Source: Bacillota bacterium
GTDB taxonomy: Bacteria; Bacillota; Clostridia; Christensenellales; CAG-138
Direction of reading: 5' to 3'
Length of the DNA: 34,410 bases
Assembly: GCA_023435025.1 (NCBI GenBank)
Contig: JAEYSE010000010.1
Location: forward strand, 1-34,410
The first letter of the stretch is position 1; the number at the start of each line of letters is the position of its first letter. A program made the position numbers and the translations under genes. The notes beneath the pieces were generated by a model that worked only from the letters and a program-made list of their open reading frames with translations, was not told where the DNA came from and did not search any database. Shown in pieces: positions 17,718 through 25,116 of the stretch.

Positions 17718-18478
17718 TGGCTGCACCAATTTTAAAGGTAGAAGGGCTGTATGTGGACTTTAATAAGTTCCAGGCTGTCAGCAACATGAACCTTACGGTG
17801 GAGGAGTGCGAGCTTCGGGTGATCATAGGGCCCAACGGGGCCGGAAAAACCACCCTGATGGACATGATAACCGGCAAAACCAAACCCACGCAGGGCAGTA
17901 TCGTTTTTGACGGATGCGATATCACCGGCAAAAGCCCCAGTGAGATTTCACAGAAATATCGCATAGGAAGAAAGTTCCAAGGTCCCAATCTGTTTGAAAA
18001 CATGACCGCCTACCAAAACGTGGAGGTCGCGTTGTACGGCTATTCCTCCATACCGCAGACGGTGTTTTTCCGCCGGACCCGGCAGATTGCCGAGCGGGTA
18101 TGCTCCATATTGCATCAGATCGGCCTGTATGAGGAACGTATGGTGATGGCTTGCTCCCTTTCCCATGGCCAGCGGCAATGGCTCGAAGTGGGTATGGTGA
18201 TGGCGCAGGACCCCAAGCTTATCATACTCGATGAACCGACTGCAGGCATGACCGCGGAGGAAACGGCAAAAACAGGCCGCATGATACAGGCGCTTGCGGC
18301 TGACCATACAGTGATCGTGGTGGAACATGATATGGAGTTCGTCAAGCAAATCAGCAATATCATCACGGTTATGCATCAGGGTACCTTGTTGGCTGAGGGG
18401 AAATACGAGGAAATAGAGAAAAACCCCGAGGTAGCCCGCGTGTATTTAAAGGGCGAGGAGGTAAAAGTCGAATGCTGA
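17717..18478 (+). CDS. urtD: Urea/amide-type ABC transporter ATPase (UrtD/LivG family)
   Basis: This is a 253-residue ATPase. ATG 17717 overlaps the permease stop (TGATG) and lies 6 nt after GGAGGT; an in-frame ATG at 17711 is too close to that site. Walker A is GPNGAGKTT, the signature is LSHGQRQWLEVGMVMAQ, Walker B is LIILDEPTAGM and the switch His is in VVEHDMEFV. LSHGQ in place of LSGGQ is characteristic of UrtD proteins and is the best single clue that this importer is of the urea/amide type and not a generic branched-chain amino acid system. Confidence 0.9.
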   Translation: MAAPILKVEGLYVDFNKFQAVSNMNLTVEECELRVIIGPNGAGKTTLMDMITGKTKPTQGSIVFDGCDITGKSPSEISQKYRIGRKFQGPNLFENMTAYQNVEVALYGYSSIPQTVFFRRTRQIAERVCSILHQIGLYEERMVMACSLSHGQRQWLEVGMVMAQDPKLIILDEPTAGMTAEETAKTGRMIQALAADHTVIVVEHDMEFVKQISNIITVMHQGTLLAEGKYEEIEKNPEVARVYLKGEEVKVEC

Positions 18479-19170
18479 AGGCAGAGGGCCTGATGGTCAA
18501 CTATGGTAAAAGCAAAATCATTACCAGCGTTTCTTTTGAGGCCGGAACCAAGGCGCGCATCGCAATATTGGGGCGCAACGGCGTAGGAAAGACGACGCTT
18601 CTCAAAAGCCTGATCGGGGTACTGCCGCTTGAGGCGGGCATGATCGAGTTCGAAGGAAAGAACATCAGCAGGATGCCGCCGTACCTGCGCTCACGCGCGG
18701 GGATCGGATATGTTCCGCAGGGAAGAGAGATATTATCCAACCTCACCGTAAAGGATAATCTGGAACTGGGCATGCTTGGGCATGAGGGTATCAACTGCGC
18801 AAAGCAGATGAAAAAGGTGCTGGAGTATTTTCCTTCGCTCAATGTACATTTGGAGCGCAAGGGCGGGGTGCTTTCGGGCGGGCTTCAACAGCAGCTTGCC
18901 ATCGCGCGGTGCCTGATGGCGTCGCCCAGCGTCATGCTGCTTGATGAACCTACCGAGGGCATACAGCCCAATATCGTGGCTGAAATCGCCGATATCCTGC
19001 TTTCTATTTCCGAGGAAATGTCCATTACCACCATCGTGGTGGAGCAGAACTTGAAGTTTGCGAGAAAACTGGCAGACAGCTATCTGATGATGCAAAAAGG
19101 TCAAATCGTGGCCAGAGGGAAAACTTGTGAGCTCACCGAGGAGATCGCCAAGCACTATTTGGCTGTCTAA
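18472..19170 (+). CDS. urtE: Urea/amide-type ABC transporter ATPase (UrtE/LivF family)
   Basis: This is a 232-residue ATPase overlapping urtD by 7 bp, with GAGGAGG upstream of ATG 18472. Walker A is GRNGVGKTT, followed by GYVPQGREI as in UrtE/LivF. Walker B is VMLLDEPTEGIQP. The ABC signature reads LSGGLQQQLAIAR, so the usual Gln of LSGGQ is Leu, a substitution worth noting; the rest of the segment is normal. There is no classical switch His: the equivalent stretch reads IVVEQNLKF, which is usual for this family. It is the last gene of the operon. Confidence 0.9.
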   Translation: MLKAEGLMVNYGKSKIITSVSFEAGTKARIAILGRNGVGKTTLLKSLIGVLPLEAGMIEFEGKNISRMPPYLRSRAGIGYVPQGREILSNLTVKDNLELGMLGHEGINCAKQMKKVLEYFPSLNVHLERKGGVLSGGLQQQLAIARCLMASPSVMLLDEPTEGIQPNIVAEIADILLSISEEMSITTIVVEQNLKFARKLADSYLMMQKGQIVARGKTCELTEEIAKHYLAV

Positions 19171-19204
19171 CGGAATATCCGTGATATCATTTCAGAAATT
19201 CAGT

Positions 19205-19227
19205 AAGGCCGCCTAAAGGGCGGCCTT
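19205..19227. terminator. Terminator hairpin after urtE, shared with convergent ric
   Basis: AAGGCCGCC (19205-19213) pairs perfectly with GGCGGCCTT (19219-19227) across a 5-nt loop. The following bases on the plus strand are TATCGTTAC, so the T-run is weak. It sits between the convergent ends of urtE and ric and can serve both directions. Confidence 0.8.
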
Positions 19228-19257
19228 TATCGTTACTACAATTTAAAGTTTATGGAT

Positions 19258-19926
19258 TTAGCCCAAGTCTTTCAAAAGAATATTGTTCTCCAAATGGATG
19301 TGCGTGTGCAAATCCTCTATTAAGGCCGGAAGCAGCGCATATACCCGTTCGTAACTCAGGCACGCATCGGAGGGAACTTGAAAGCCTCCGGTTACCCTTA
19401 CCAGATCCTCAAGAATTTCCCCGGCGGCCTCGTGTTCTTCAATGATTTCAGCCGACAGGCCTCTGATTTGCTCTTGTGCCCCTTCCTGACTAAGTGCGGG
19501 GAACAGCAACGTTTCCTCTTTAATCAGGTGTTGTTCCAAGTCGGCCTTTAATCTTCCGAATAGCCGATATGTTTCAAACAGCTCCCCATGATTTTTACCG
19601 TGAGCGCGCAGCACTGCGAGCAGCAAGGCGTCAATTTCCGGCAGAGTATCTCGCAAATATGCGTGGTGCGTATCCTCAATATACGTGGAAAGAACAGCCT
19701 GACTCATGTTGGAAAAGTCCCTTCGCTCCACATTCTCTTTCCTGGCCTTTTCCTGTTCCACCCGTTCATAAAACTGATCCGGATTTACCCCTTTTTCTAA
19801 GAGTGCTTCCGCGAGCGGTTTTTTTCCGCCGCAGCAAAAGTCTACTCCAAGCTTTCGAAATACGTAAATCGCTTCCGGTATGGATGCCGCAACTGCGCCA
19901 ACCGTCGTATGATAATTGTTGCTCAT
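19258..19926 (-). CDS. ric: Iron-sulfur cluster repair di-iron protein (Ric/ScdA/YtfE family)
   Basis: This is a 222-residue protein. The N-terminal ScdA_N domain holds the C31-C32 pair in LGVDFCCGGKKPL. The C-terminal hemerythrin-like four-helix domain carries the iron-binding His/Glu residues (DTHHAYLRDTLPEID, HGKNHGELFE, DLEQHLIKEETLLFP and HEAAGEI). The family repairs iron-sulfur clusters damaged by nitric oxide or oxidants in the cytoplasm. The start ATG 19926 follows GAGGAGG. It lies downstream of, and on the same strand as, a Crp/Fnr regulator whose probable binding site sits in the 80-bp gap between them, so expression probably follows oxygen or nitrosative stress. Confidence 0.93.
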   Translation of the reverse strand: MSNNYHTTVGAVAASIPEAIYVFRKLGVDFCCGGKKPLAEALLEKGVNPDQFYERVEQEKARKENVERRDFSNMSQAVLSTYIEDTHHAYLRDTLPEIDALLLAVLRAHGKNHGELFETYRLFGRLKADLEQHLIKEETLLFPALSQEGAQEQIRGLSAEIIEEHEAAGEILEDLVRVTGGFQVPSDACLSYERVYALLPALIEDLHTHIHLENNILLKDLG

Positions 19927-19963
19927 TGTAATTCCTCCTCATGCTGTTTCTGATGTTATCTTC

Positions 19964-19969
19964 ATTCTA
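19964..19969 (-). promoter_or_regulatory. Putative -10 of the ric promoter
   Basis: TAGAAT on the minus strand, with inferred transcription start near 19957 and a leader of about 30 nt to the ric ATG. No -35 is seen at the right distance; that position is occupied by the FNR-type box, as expected for an activator-dependent class II promoter. Confidence 0.55.
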
Positions 19970-19991
19970 GCAGCGGGTGAGGAGGATATCT

Positions 19992-20005
19992 GTGATTGCA
20001 ATCAA
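19992..20005. promoter_or_regulatory. FNR-type box upstream of ric
   Basis: On the minus strand the site reads TTGATTGCAATCAC, against the FNR consensus TTGAT-N4-ATCAA (9 of 10 half-site bases). Its centre, between 19998 and 19999, is 29 bp upstream of the first base of the inferred -10, which is -41.5, the standard class II activator position. It starts just after the stop codon of the Crp/Fnr gene. Confidence 0.75.
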
Positions 20006-20006
20006 A

Positions 20007-20723
20007 TTATTGAAAGTTAGGAAAAAAGCCTGCAGAGACCTTTATCGCTTCCTGGTCGAGCAACAGAATGCTTTTGTTGCTGACCGACCGGATGAGGCCC
20101 TCGCTTTCCATCTGACCAAGTTTCCTGCTAACCGTTTCGCGAGCAATACCAAGGTAATTTGCCATGCCCTCTCGGCTGAGCGGGAGGCGGATTAGCATAC
20201 CCTCCGGAACAATCTCACCATATTTGGCGGCAAACTCCAAGAGCAGCGCGCTAATACGGGCCTCTATGCTGCGTACGCCGATACTCTGCAAAGAGTTCTC
20301 CATCCGCGCAATGCGTTCCTCAAGCTCCTCAATAATTTTAACCGCGATTTCCGGGTAAGATCGCAGTAGGTCATGAAAACGCTCTTTTGTCAGCGAACAG
20401 GTTTTTACCGGTTCCAATGCTTCAGCCGCATAAGTGGTCCTCTGCCTGCCAAAGAGGCTGCGTTCACCGAAAAAATCTCCTTCAGAAAATACGTACAGAA
20501 TTTGCTCCCTGCCATCGGGGGTAATCTTATATGCCTTAATGCTTCCCTCGTTGACGATAACCAGGGCCTCGGGGCTGTTTTCCTCAGAAAAAAGCGTTTC
20601 ACCTTTTGCATATTCCTGATGCCGGATCATATGGGAGATGTGAACTAGGTCCTCTCTGTTCAAAGACGAAAAGACAGGGACCTTCAGCACGCAGAACCCT
20701 TCACATGAGCTACATCTCGGCAA
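20007..20723 (-). CDS. Crp/Fnr-family transcriptional regulator with N-terminal cysteines
   Basis: This is a 238-residue protein starting at TTG 20723; AAGGAGGG lies 7 nt upstream and no in-frame ATG fits. Residues 4, 7 and 11 are Cys (CSSCEGFC), which could ligate an iron-sulfur cluster or sense redox. Residues about 20-140 are a cyclic-nucleotide-binding-like beta barrel (GREQILYVFSEGDFFGE) followed by a long dimer helix. The C-terminal Crp-type helix-turn-helix ends in the recognition helix ARETVSRKL; the E..SR pattern equals that of FNR and predicts TTGAT half-sites, like the one found before ric. It is probably an oxygen-, NO- or redox-responsive activator of ric. Cluster binding is inferred, as a fourth Cys is not obvious. 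Confidence 0.88.
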   Translation of the reverse strand: MPRCSSCEGFCVLKVPVFSSLNREDLVHISHMIRHQEYAKGETLFSEENSPEALVIVNEGSIKAYKITPDGREQILYVFSEGDFFGERSLFGRQRTTYAAEALEPVKTCSLTKERFHDLLRSYPEIAVKIIEELEERIARMENSLQSIGVRSIEARISALLLEFAAKYGEIVPEGMLIRLPLSREGMANYLGIARETVSRKLGQMESEGLIRSVSNKSILLLDQEAIKVSAGFFPNFQ

Positions 20724-21076
20724 ACATCATCCCTCCTTTTGGATTTGTGCAGCAAACGGGAATGCCCGTTGGTTGGGGAGTATTTGAATTATCTTATCAC
20801 TATTAAAGGTTGAAGTCATCCTACTATTCATGAGCATAGGGATTGTCATTTCACAGGGCTTCAACTGTATTTAATTTTGTCATGGCGGATAAAAGCATGT
20901 CTAGTTGAACTGCGTTTACCAATGAGCTCCTCGCCCTATCAAATGCTCGTTTTAAAATCTTGCCAACTTCTTGACACGCAGCCAACCTATATTGACACTG
21001 CCTTAATTTCTGTTTTGCTATACTGACACCGTAAAGCAGGAAAATCTCTGCTGCAAATGCGGAATGGGGTGGTTTT
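20724..21076. promoter_or_regulatory. Divergent intergenic region between the Crp/Fnr gene and kdp
   Basis: About 350 bp with no supportable gene. It holds the leader of the Crp/Fnr gene on the minus strand, including an AACGGG/CCCGTT hairpin (20756-20771), and the promoter of the kdp operon on the plus strand near 20970-21030. A minus-strand open frame ending at 20851 is unidentified and probably spurious. Confidence 0.5.
20972..21029 (+). promoter_or_regulatory. Putative kdp promoter with three phased TGACAC repeats
   Basis: TGACAC occurs at 20972, 20993 and 21024, spaced 21 and 31 bp, that is two and three helical turns. An extended -10 (TG-C-TATACT, -10 hexamer 21019-21024) lies between the second and third copies, with no good -35. 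This is the arrangement expected for a promoter turned on by a response regulator, probably KdpE encoded downstream, but the site assignment is inferred. Confidence 0.45.
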
Positions 21077-21169
21077 GTGGACTGGGTCGGAACGGTGATT
21101 TGGGGGATTGTCATACTTCTTACGGTGTTGTGCGTGATCCAGTGGTGGGTGAACATTCGCCGCCGCTAG
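21077..21169 (+). CDS. Small hydrophobic protein, 30 aa, upstream of kdpF
   Basis: The ORF runs from GTG 21077 to TAG 21169 with GGGGTGG just upstream. It encodes one membrane helix (VIWGIVILLTVLCVIQWWV) after a short VDWVGT start, ending in a positively charged IRRR tail, which would place the C-terminus in the cytoplasm. It is on the kdp strand, inside the likely kdp transcript and 91 bp before kdpF. I recall clostridial kdp operons with extra small leading ORFs (kdpZ, kdpY in Clostridium acetobutylicum), so it may be such a component. It is too short for similarity to be convincing. Confidence 0.55.
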   Translation: MDWVGTVIWGIVILLTVLCVIQWWVNIRRR

Positions 21170-21260
21170 AAACAGGCAGGCTGCGGGGGTAGCCTTATAG
21201 AGTGCCAGAAATAAGCCCGCAGGAATTGCGGCGTTCGTATAGCGAACCGGGAGTAAGAAT

Positions 21261-21350
21261 ATGTACATTGTTTTATTAATATCTGGCGTGATTTCGGTCG
21301 CGTTGCTGGGGTATCTGTTCTACGTTTTATTTTGGGGTGAGAAACTGTGA
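21261..21350 (+). CDS. kdpF: Potassium-transporting ATPase small subunit KdpF
   Basis: This is a 29-residue peptide, MYIVLL...WGEKL, made almost wholly of one membrane helix, starting at ATG 21261. KdpF in other bacteria is 29-30 residues, hydrophobic and directly before kdpA. Here it overlaps the GTG start of kdpA by 4 bp. It stabilises the KdpFABC complex in the membrane. Confidence 0.8.
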   Translation: MYIVLLISGVISVALLGYLFYVLFWGEKL

Positions 21351-23032
21351 GTCTGATAATTGCACAGGATTTGCTTTTCATCGTTCTTTTACTCGGGCTT
21401 TCGGTTCCGCTTGGGAACTACATGTACCGGGTGTTAACCGGGCAAAAGGTGTTTTTGTTCCGAGTACTTTCACCTGTGGAGAGAGGAATCTATAGGTTAA
21501 TGAGTGTAAAGGAAGACGAGGAGATGGGGGCAAAAAAGTATGCCTTCTCGGCTGTGCTGTTTAGCCTTGTTGGCCTTGTCTTCCTGTGGGCGCTGCAGAT
21601 GCTCCAGGGCGTATTGCCGTTGAACCCGGAAAGTATGCCGGCAACAAGCTGGCATCTGGCATTCAATACTTCCGCCAGTTTTGTAAGTAACACCAATTGG
21701 CAGGCGTATTCCGGAGAAAGCACGCTCTCCTACCTGACGCAGTTTTTAGGGTTGACTGTGCAAAACTTCGTTTCCGCCGCAACGGGCATCGCTGTGCTGT
21801 TTGCGCTGGTGCGTGGATTTATCTTAAAGCAAAAAACCACCTTAGGCAGCTTTTGGGCTGATCTTGTAAAAACGACGCTTTATATTTTGATTCCGCTGTC
21901 CTTTGTTGTGGCGATCATACTGGTATCTCAGGGCGTCGTACAGACGTTTGCGCCTTACCGTGAAGTTGCAACATTGGAGGGCGGGGTCATACAGGTGCTG
22001 CCGCTTGGACCTGCCGCAAGCCAGGTCGCCATCAAACAGCTGGGGACAAACGGCGGTGGTTTCTTTGGCATGAATTCGGCATATCCGTTTGAAAATCCCA
22101 CGCCGTTCTCTAACCTAGTACAAACGCTCTCCATACTTATCATTCCAGCAGCGCTCTGCGTCTCCTTTGGCAAAGCGGTGCATGATGCAAGGCAGGGACG
22201 CTCCATCTATATGGCCATGATGATATTGTTCATACTCTGCCTTTTCGGCGTGACGGCCAGCGAACAATATCTTGCTCCAACCTATACGGGCGTGACGGCC
22301 GCGGGGAATATGGAGGGCAAGGAAATCATACACGGCGTGGGGGCGTCCTCTCTTTGGGCCACGGCCACCACCGCCGCATCCAACGGCTCGGTCAACGCCA
22401 TGCATGACAGTTTTACGCCGTTTGGCGGCATGATTCCCATGTTTTTGATGCAGCTTGGGGAAATCGTGTTCGGCGGCGTAGGCAGCGGGCTATACGGTAT
22501 GCTTGCGTTCGTACTGCTCACGGTATTTATAGCGGGGCTTATGGTGGGCAGAACGCCGGAATACCTGGGCAAGAAGGTGGAAGCGTTTGATATGAAGATG
22601 GTCTGCCTCATCGTGCTCGTACCCCCGCTTCTAACACTACTTGGCACAGCCGTTGCCGTTATGAATTCGGAAGCGCCGGGCTGGATTTTAAATTCAGGAG
22701 CGCACGGATTTTCGGAAATTCTCTATGCGTACTCGTCGATGGCAAACAACAACGGCAGCGCGTTTGGTGGGTTTATGGCCAATACGGTGTTCACAAACGT
22801 TCTGGGCGGCGTCATAATGCTGGTTTCGCGCTTTGTTCCTTTGGCGGCAGCCATATTCCTGGCCGGGAATATGGCCAAGAAAAAGACGGTTGCAGTCAGC
22901 GAAGGAACGCTTTCCACCAGCAACGGCATGTTTGTGGGCTTGCTCATCGCCATCATACTCATCGTTGCGGCGCTGAGCTTCATCCCTGCGCTCGCGCTGG
23001 GGCCCATCGCGGATTACTTTACAACACGTTGA
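21347..23032 (+). CDS. kdpA: Potassium-transporting ATPase potassium-binding subunit KdpA
   Basis: This is a 561-residue channel-like membrane subunit of the K+ importer, starting at GTG 21347, coupled to kdpF. It belongs to the K+ channel/transporter superfamily with four pore loops. Visible pore segments include NTSASFVSNTNWQAY (about 103-117) and QLGTNGGGFFGMNSAYPFENPTP (about 227-249). About ten membrane helices can be read. Length matches the E. coli protein (about 557). It selects K+ with high affinity and hands it to KdpB. Its stop overlaps a TTG codon in the kdpB frame. Confidence 0.96.
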   Translation: MSLIIAQDLLFIVLLLGLSVPLGNYMYRVLTGQKVFLFRVLSPVERGIYRLMSVKEDEEMGAKKYAFSAVLFSLVGLVFLWALQMLQGVLPLNPESMPATSWHLAFNTSASFVSNTNWQAYSGESTLSYLTQFLGLTVQNFVSAATGIAVLFALVRGFILKQKTTLGSFWADLVKTTLYILIPLSFVVAIILVSQGVVQTFAPYREVATLEGGVIQVLPLGPAASQVAIKQLGTNGGGFFGMNSAYPFENPTPFSNLVQTLSILIIPAALCVSFGKAVHDARQGRSIYMAMMILFILCLFGVTASEQYLAPTYTGVTAAGNMEGKEIIHGVGASSLWATATTAASNGSVNAMHDSFTPFGGMIPMFLMQLGEIVFGGVGSGLYGMLAFVLLTVFIAGLMVGRTPEYLGKKVEAFDMKMVCLIVLVPPLLTLLGTAVAVMNSEAPGWILNSGAHGFSEILYAYSSMANNNGSAFGGFMANTVFTNVLGGVIMLVSRFVPLAAAIFLAGNMAKKKTVAVSEGTLSTSNGMFVGLLIAIILIVAALSFIPALALGPIADYFTTR

Positions 23033-23046
23033 TCAAGGTGGCGAAA

Positions 23047-25104
23047 ATGAACAAGAAAACTACAAATAAAAACATCTTCACCGATGCGCTGGGCCAGTCC
23101 TTTGTAAAGCTCGCGCCCAAAGTACAGGTGAAAAACGCTGTTATGTTTGTCGTCTATATTGGCGCCGTTATGACAACCGCGCTCTATTTTCTTTCCTTTG
23201 CGGGAATACGGGATGAAAGCGCCGGATATACGCTCGCCATTGCGCTTATCTTGTGGTTTACCGTACTGTTTGCAAACTTTGCAGAGGCCATTGCGGAAGG
23301 GCGCGGCCGTGCACAGGCAGATAGCCTCCGCAGCGCCAGAAAAGACGTAAAGGCGAAAAAATTGAAGTCTGCTACCAATACGGAAGATTATGTGGAGGTG
23401 CTCTCCAATTCCCTCAAGAAGGGGGATATCGTCTATGTTGTGGCCGGGGAACAGATTCCCATGGACGGCGAGGTGATCGACGGCGCCGCCTCTGTTGACG
23501 AAAGCGCCATCACGGGTGAATCCGCCCCTGTTATCCGAGAATCGGGCGGGGACCGCAGCGCCGTCACCGGCGGCACTACGCTGGTATCGGACTGGCTGAT
23601 TATAGAGGTCACTGCGGAGGCGGGCGAAAGTTTCTTAGACAAAATGATCGCCATGGTGGAAGGCGCTTCCAGGAAGAAAACGCCCAACGAGATCGCGCTG
23701 CAAATACTCCTGGTTACGCTTACAATCATATTTCTGTTTGTAAGCGCAACGCTGTTGCCGTTTTCGGCCTTTGCAAGCAACCAGGCTGGAGCGGGCGCTG
23801 CAATCTCCGTTACAAATGTGATCGTGCTGCTTGTGTGTCTGGCCCCTACCACCATTGGCGCGCTGCTTTCCTCCATCGGTATCGCCGGGATGAGCCGCCT
23901 CAATCAGGCCAACGTGCTTGCAATGAGCGGGCGGGCCATTGAAGCCGCGGGGGATGTGGATGTACTGCTGCTCGATAAAACCGGCACCATTACTTTGGGC
24001 AACCGGCAGGCGAGCGAATTCATCCCTGTAAAAGGGGTAACGGAGCAGGAATTGGCCGATGCTGCGCAGCTCTCCTCCATTGCGGACGAAACCGCCGAAG
24101 GGCGCAGCATTGTGGTGCTGGCCAAAGAAAAGTTCGGTATCCGCGGCAGGGATATGTCTAAATTGCAGGCGACGTTCATCGAATTCAGCGCAAAAACAAG
24201 GATGAGCGGCATCGACTATCAGGGCAACGAGATCCGCAAGGGCGCTGCCGAAGCGGTCAAGGAATACGTCCTGCAAAAGGGCGGGCGATATCCGGAAGAA
24301 TGCGAAAAAATCGTAAAGCGGGTTGCCGGTATGGGCGGAACGCCTTTGGTGGTAGCTCAAGACAGCCGGGTGCTCGGCGTTATCTATCTCAAGGATATTG
24401 TGAAAAACGGCGTCAAAGAGCGGTTTGAAGACCTCAGAAAAATGGGCATCAAAACCATCATGATCACGGGTGATAACCCGATGACTGCCGCAGCCATTGC
24501 AGCGGAGGCCGGGGTGGACGATTTCTTGGCCGAGGCCACGCCGGAAGCGAAGCTGACGCTCATTCGGGATTACCAGGTAAAAGGACATTTGGTGGCTATG
24601 ACCGGTGACGGTACAAACGACGCCCCGGCGCTTGCGCAGGCGGATGTTGCAGTGGCTATGAATACGGGAACGCAGGCTGCAAAAGAGGCGGGCAACATGG
24701 TGGACCTAGACTCCAACCCCACCAAACTCATTGATATTGTGCGTATCGGCAAGCAGCTATTGATGACGCGGGGCTCGCTTACGACGTTTAGTGTGGCCAA
24801 CGACGTGGCAAAGTACTTCGCCATTATTCCGGTGCTGTTTTTCACCATTTATCCGGAGCTCAGCACACTGAATTTTATGGGGCTGACCAGCGCCACAACC
24901 GCTATGCTTTCCGCCATCATCTATAACGCGCTTATCATCATCGCGTTGATTCCGCTGGCGCTCAAAGGCGTCAAATACAGGGAGGTCTCGGCGGGTAATC
25001 TCTTGAAACGCAACCTGCTCGTTTATGGTTTGGGCGGACTTGCCGCCCCGTTTGCAGCCATTAAGGCTATAGACGTCCTGTTGACCGCCTGCGGTATTCT
25101 ATAA
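23047..25104 (+). CDS. kdpB: Potassium-transporting P-type ATPase catalytic subunit KdpB
   Basis: This is a 685-residue P-type ATPase. ATG 23047 is chosen because AAGGTGG lies 5-6 nt upstream; an in-frame TTG at 23029 overlapping the kdpA stop is the alternative. Actuator motif TGES is in SAITGESAPVI. The phosphorylated Asp310 is in LLLDKTGTITLGN, close to Asp307 of E. coli KdpB. TGDN and MTGDGTNDAPALAQADVAVAM mark the hinge and nucleotide-binding/phosphorylation domains. It drives K+ uptake by ATP hydrolysis with KdpA, KdpC and KdpF. All key residues are present. Confidence 0.96.
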   Translation: MNKKTTNKNIFTDALGQSFVKLAPKVQVKNAVMFVVYIGAVMTTALYFLSFAGIRDESAGYTLAIALILWFTVLFANFAEAIAEGRGRAQADSLRSARKDVKAKKLKSATNTEDYVEVLSNSLKKGDIVYVVAGEQIPMDGEVIDGAASVDESAITGESAPVIRESGGDRSAVTGGTTLVSDWLIIEVTAEAGESFLDKMIAMVEGASRKKTPNEIALQILLVTLTIIFLFVSATLLPFSAFASNQAGAGAAISVTNVIVLLVCLAPTTIGALLSSIGIAGMSRLNQANVLAMSGRAIEAAGDVDVLLLDKTGTITLGNRQASEFIPVKGVTEQELADAAQLSSIADETAEGRSIVVLAKEKFGIRGRDMSKLQATFIEFSAKTRMSGIDYQGNEIRKGAAEAVKEYVLQKGGRYPEECEKIVKRVAGMGGTPLVVAQDSRVLGVIYLKDIVKNGVKERFEDLRKMGIKTIMITGDNPMTAAAIAAEAGVDDFLAEATPEAKLTLIRDYQVKGHLVAMTGDGTNDAPALAQADVAVAMNTGTQAAKEAGNMVDLDSNPTKLIDIVRIGKQLLMTRGSLTTFSVANDVAKYFAIIPVLFFTIYPELSTLNFMGLTSATTAMLSAIIYNALIIIALIPLALKGVKYREVSAGNLLKRNLLVYGLGGLAAPFAAIKAIDVLLTACGIL

Positions 25105-25116
25105 GGAGAATGTACT

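Noticed and set aside
20705..20729. Six-codon ORF (MMFAEM) overlapping the TTG start of the Crp/Fnr gene
   Set aside because: Its ATGs directly abut the Shine-Dalgarno sequence with 0-3 nt spacing, too close for initiation; the TTG has correct spacing.
20851..21156. Minus-strand frame of 101 codons between the Crp/Fnr gene and kdp
   Set aside because: Half of it is antisense to the small hydrophobic ORF and the kdp promoter. The C-terminal part looks protein-like but matches no family I know.
20870..21260. Possible c-di-AMP (ydaO-type) riboswitch before kdp
   Set aside because: I looked for the conserved ydaO segments and did not see them in order. A covariance-model search would settle it.
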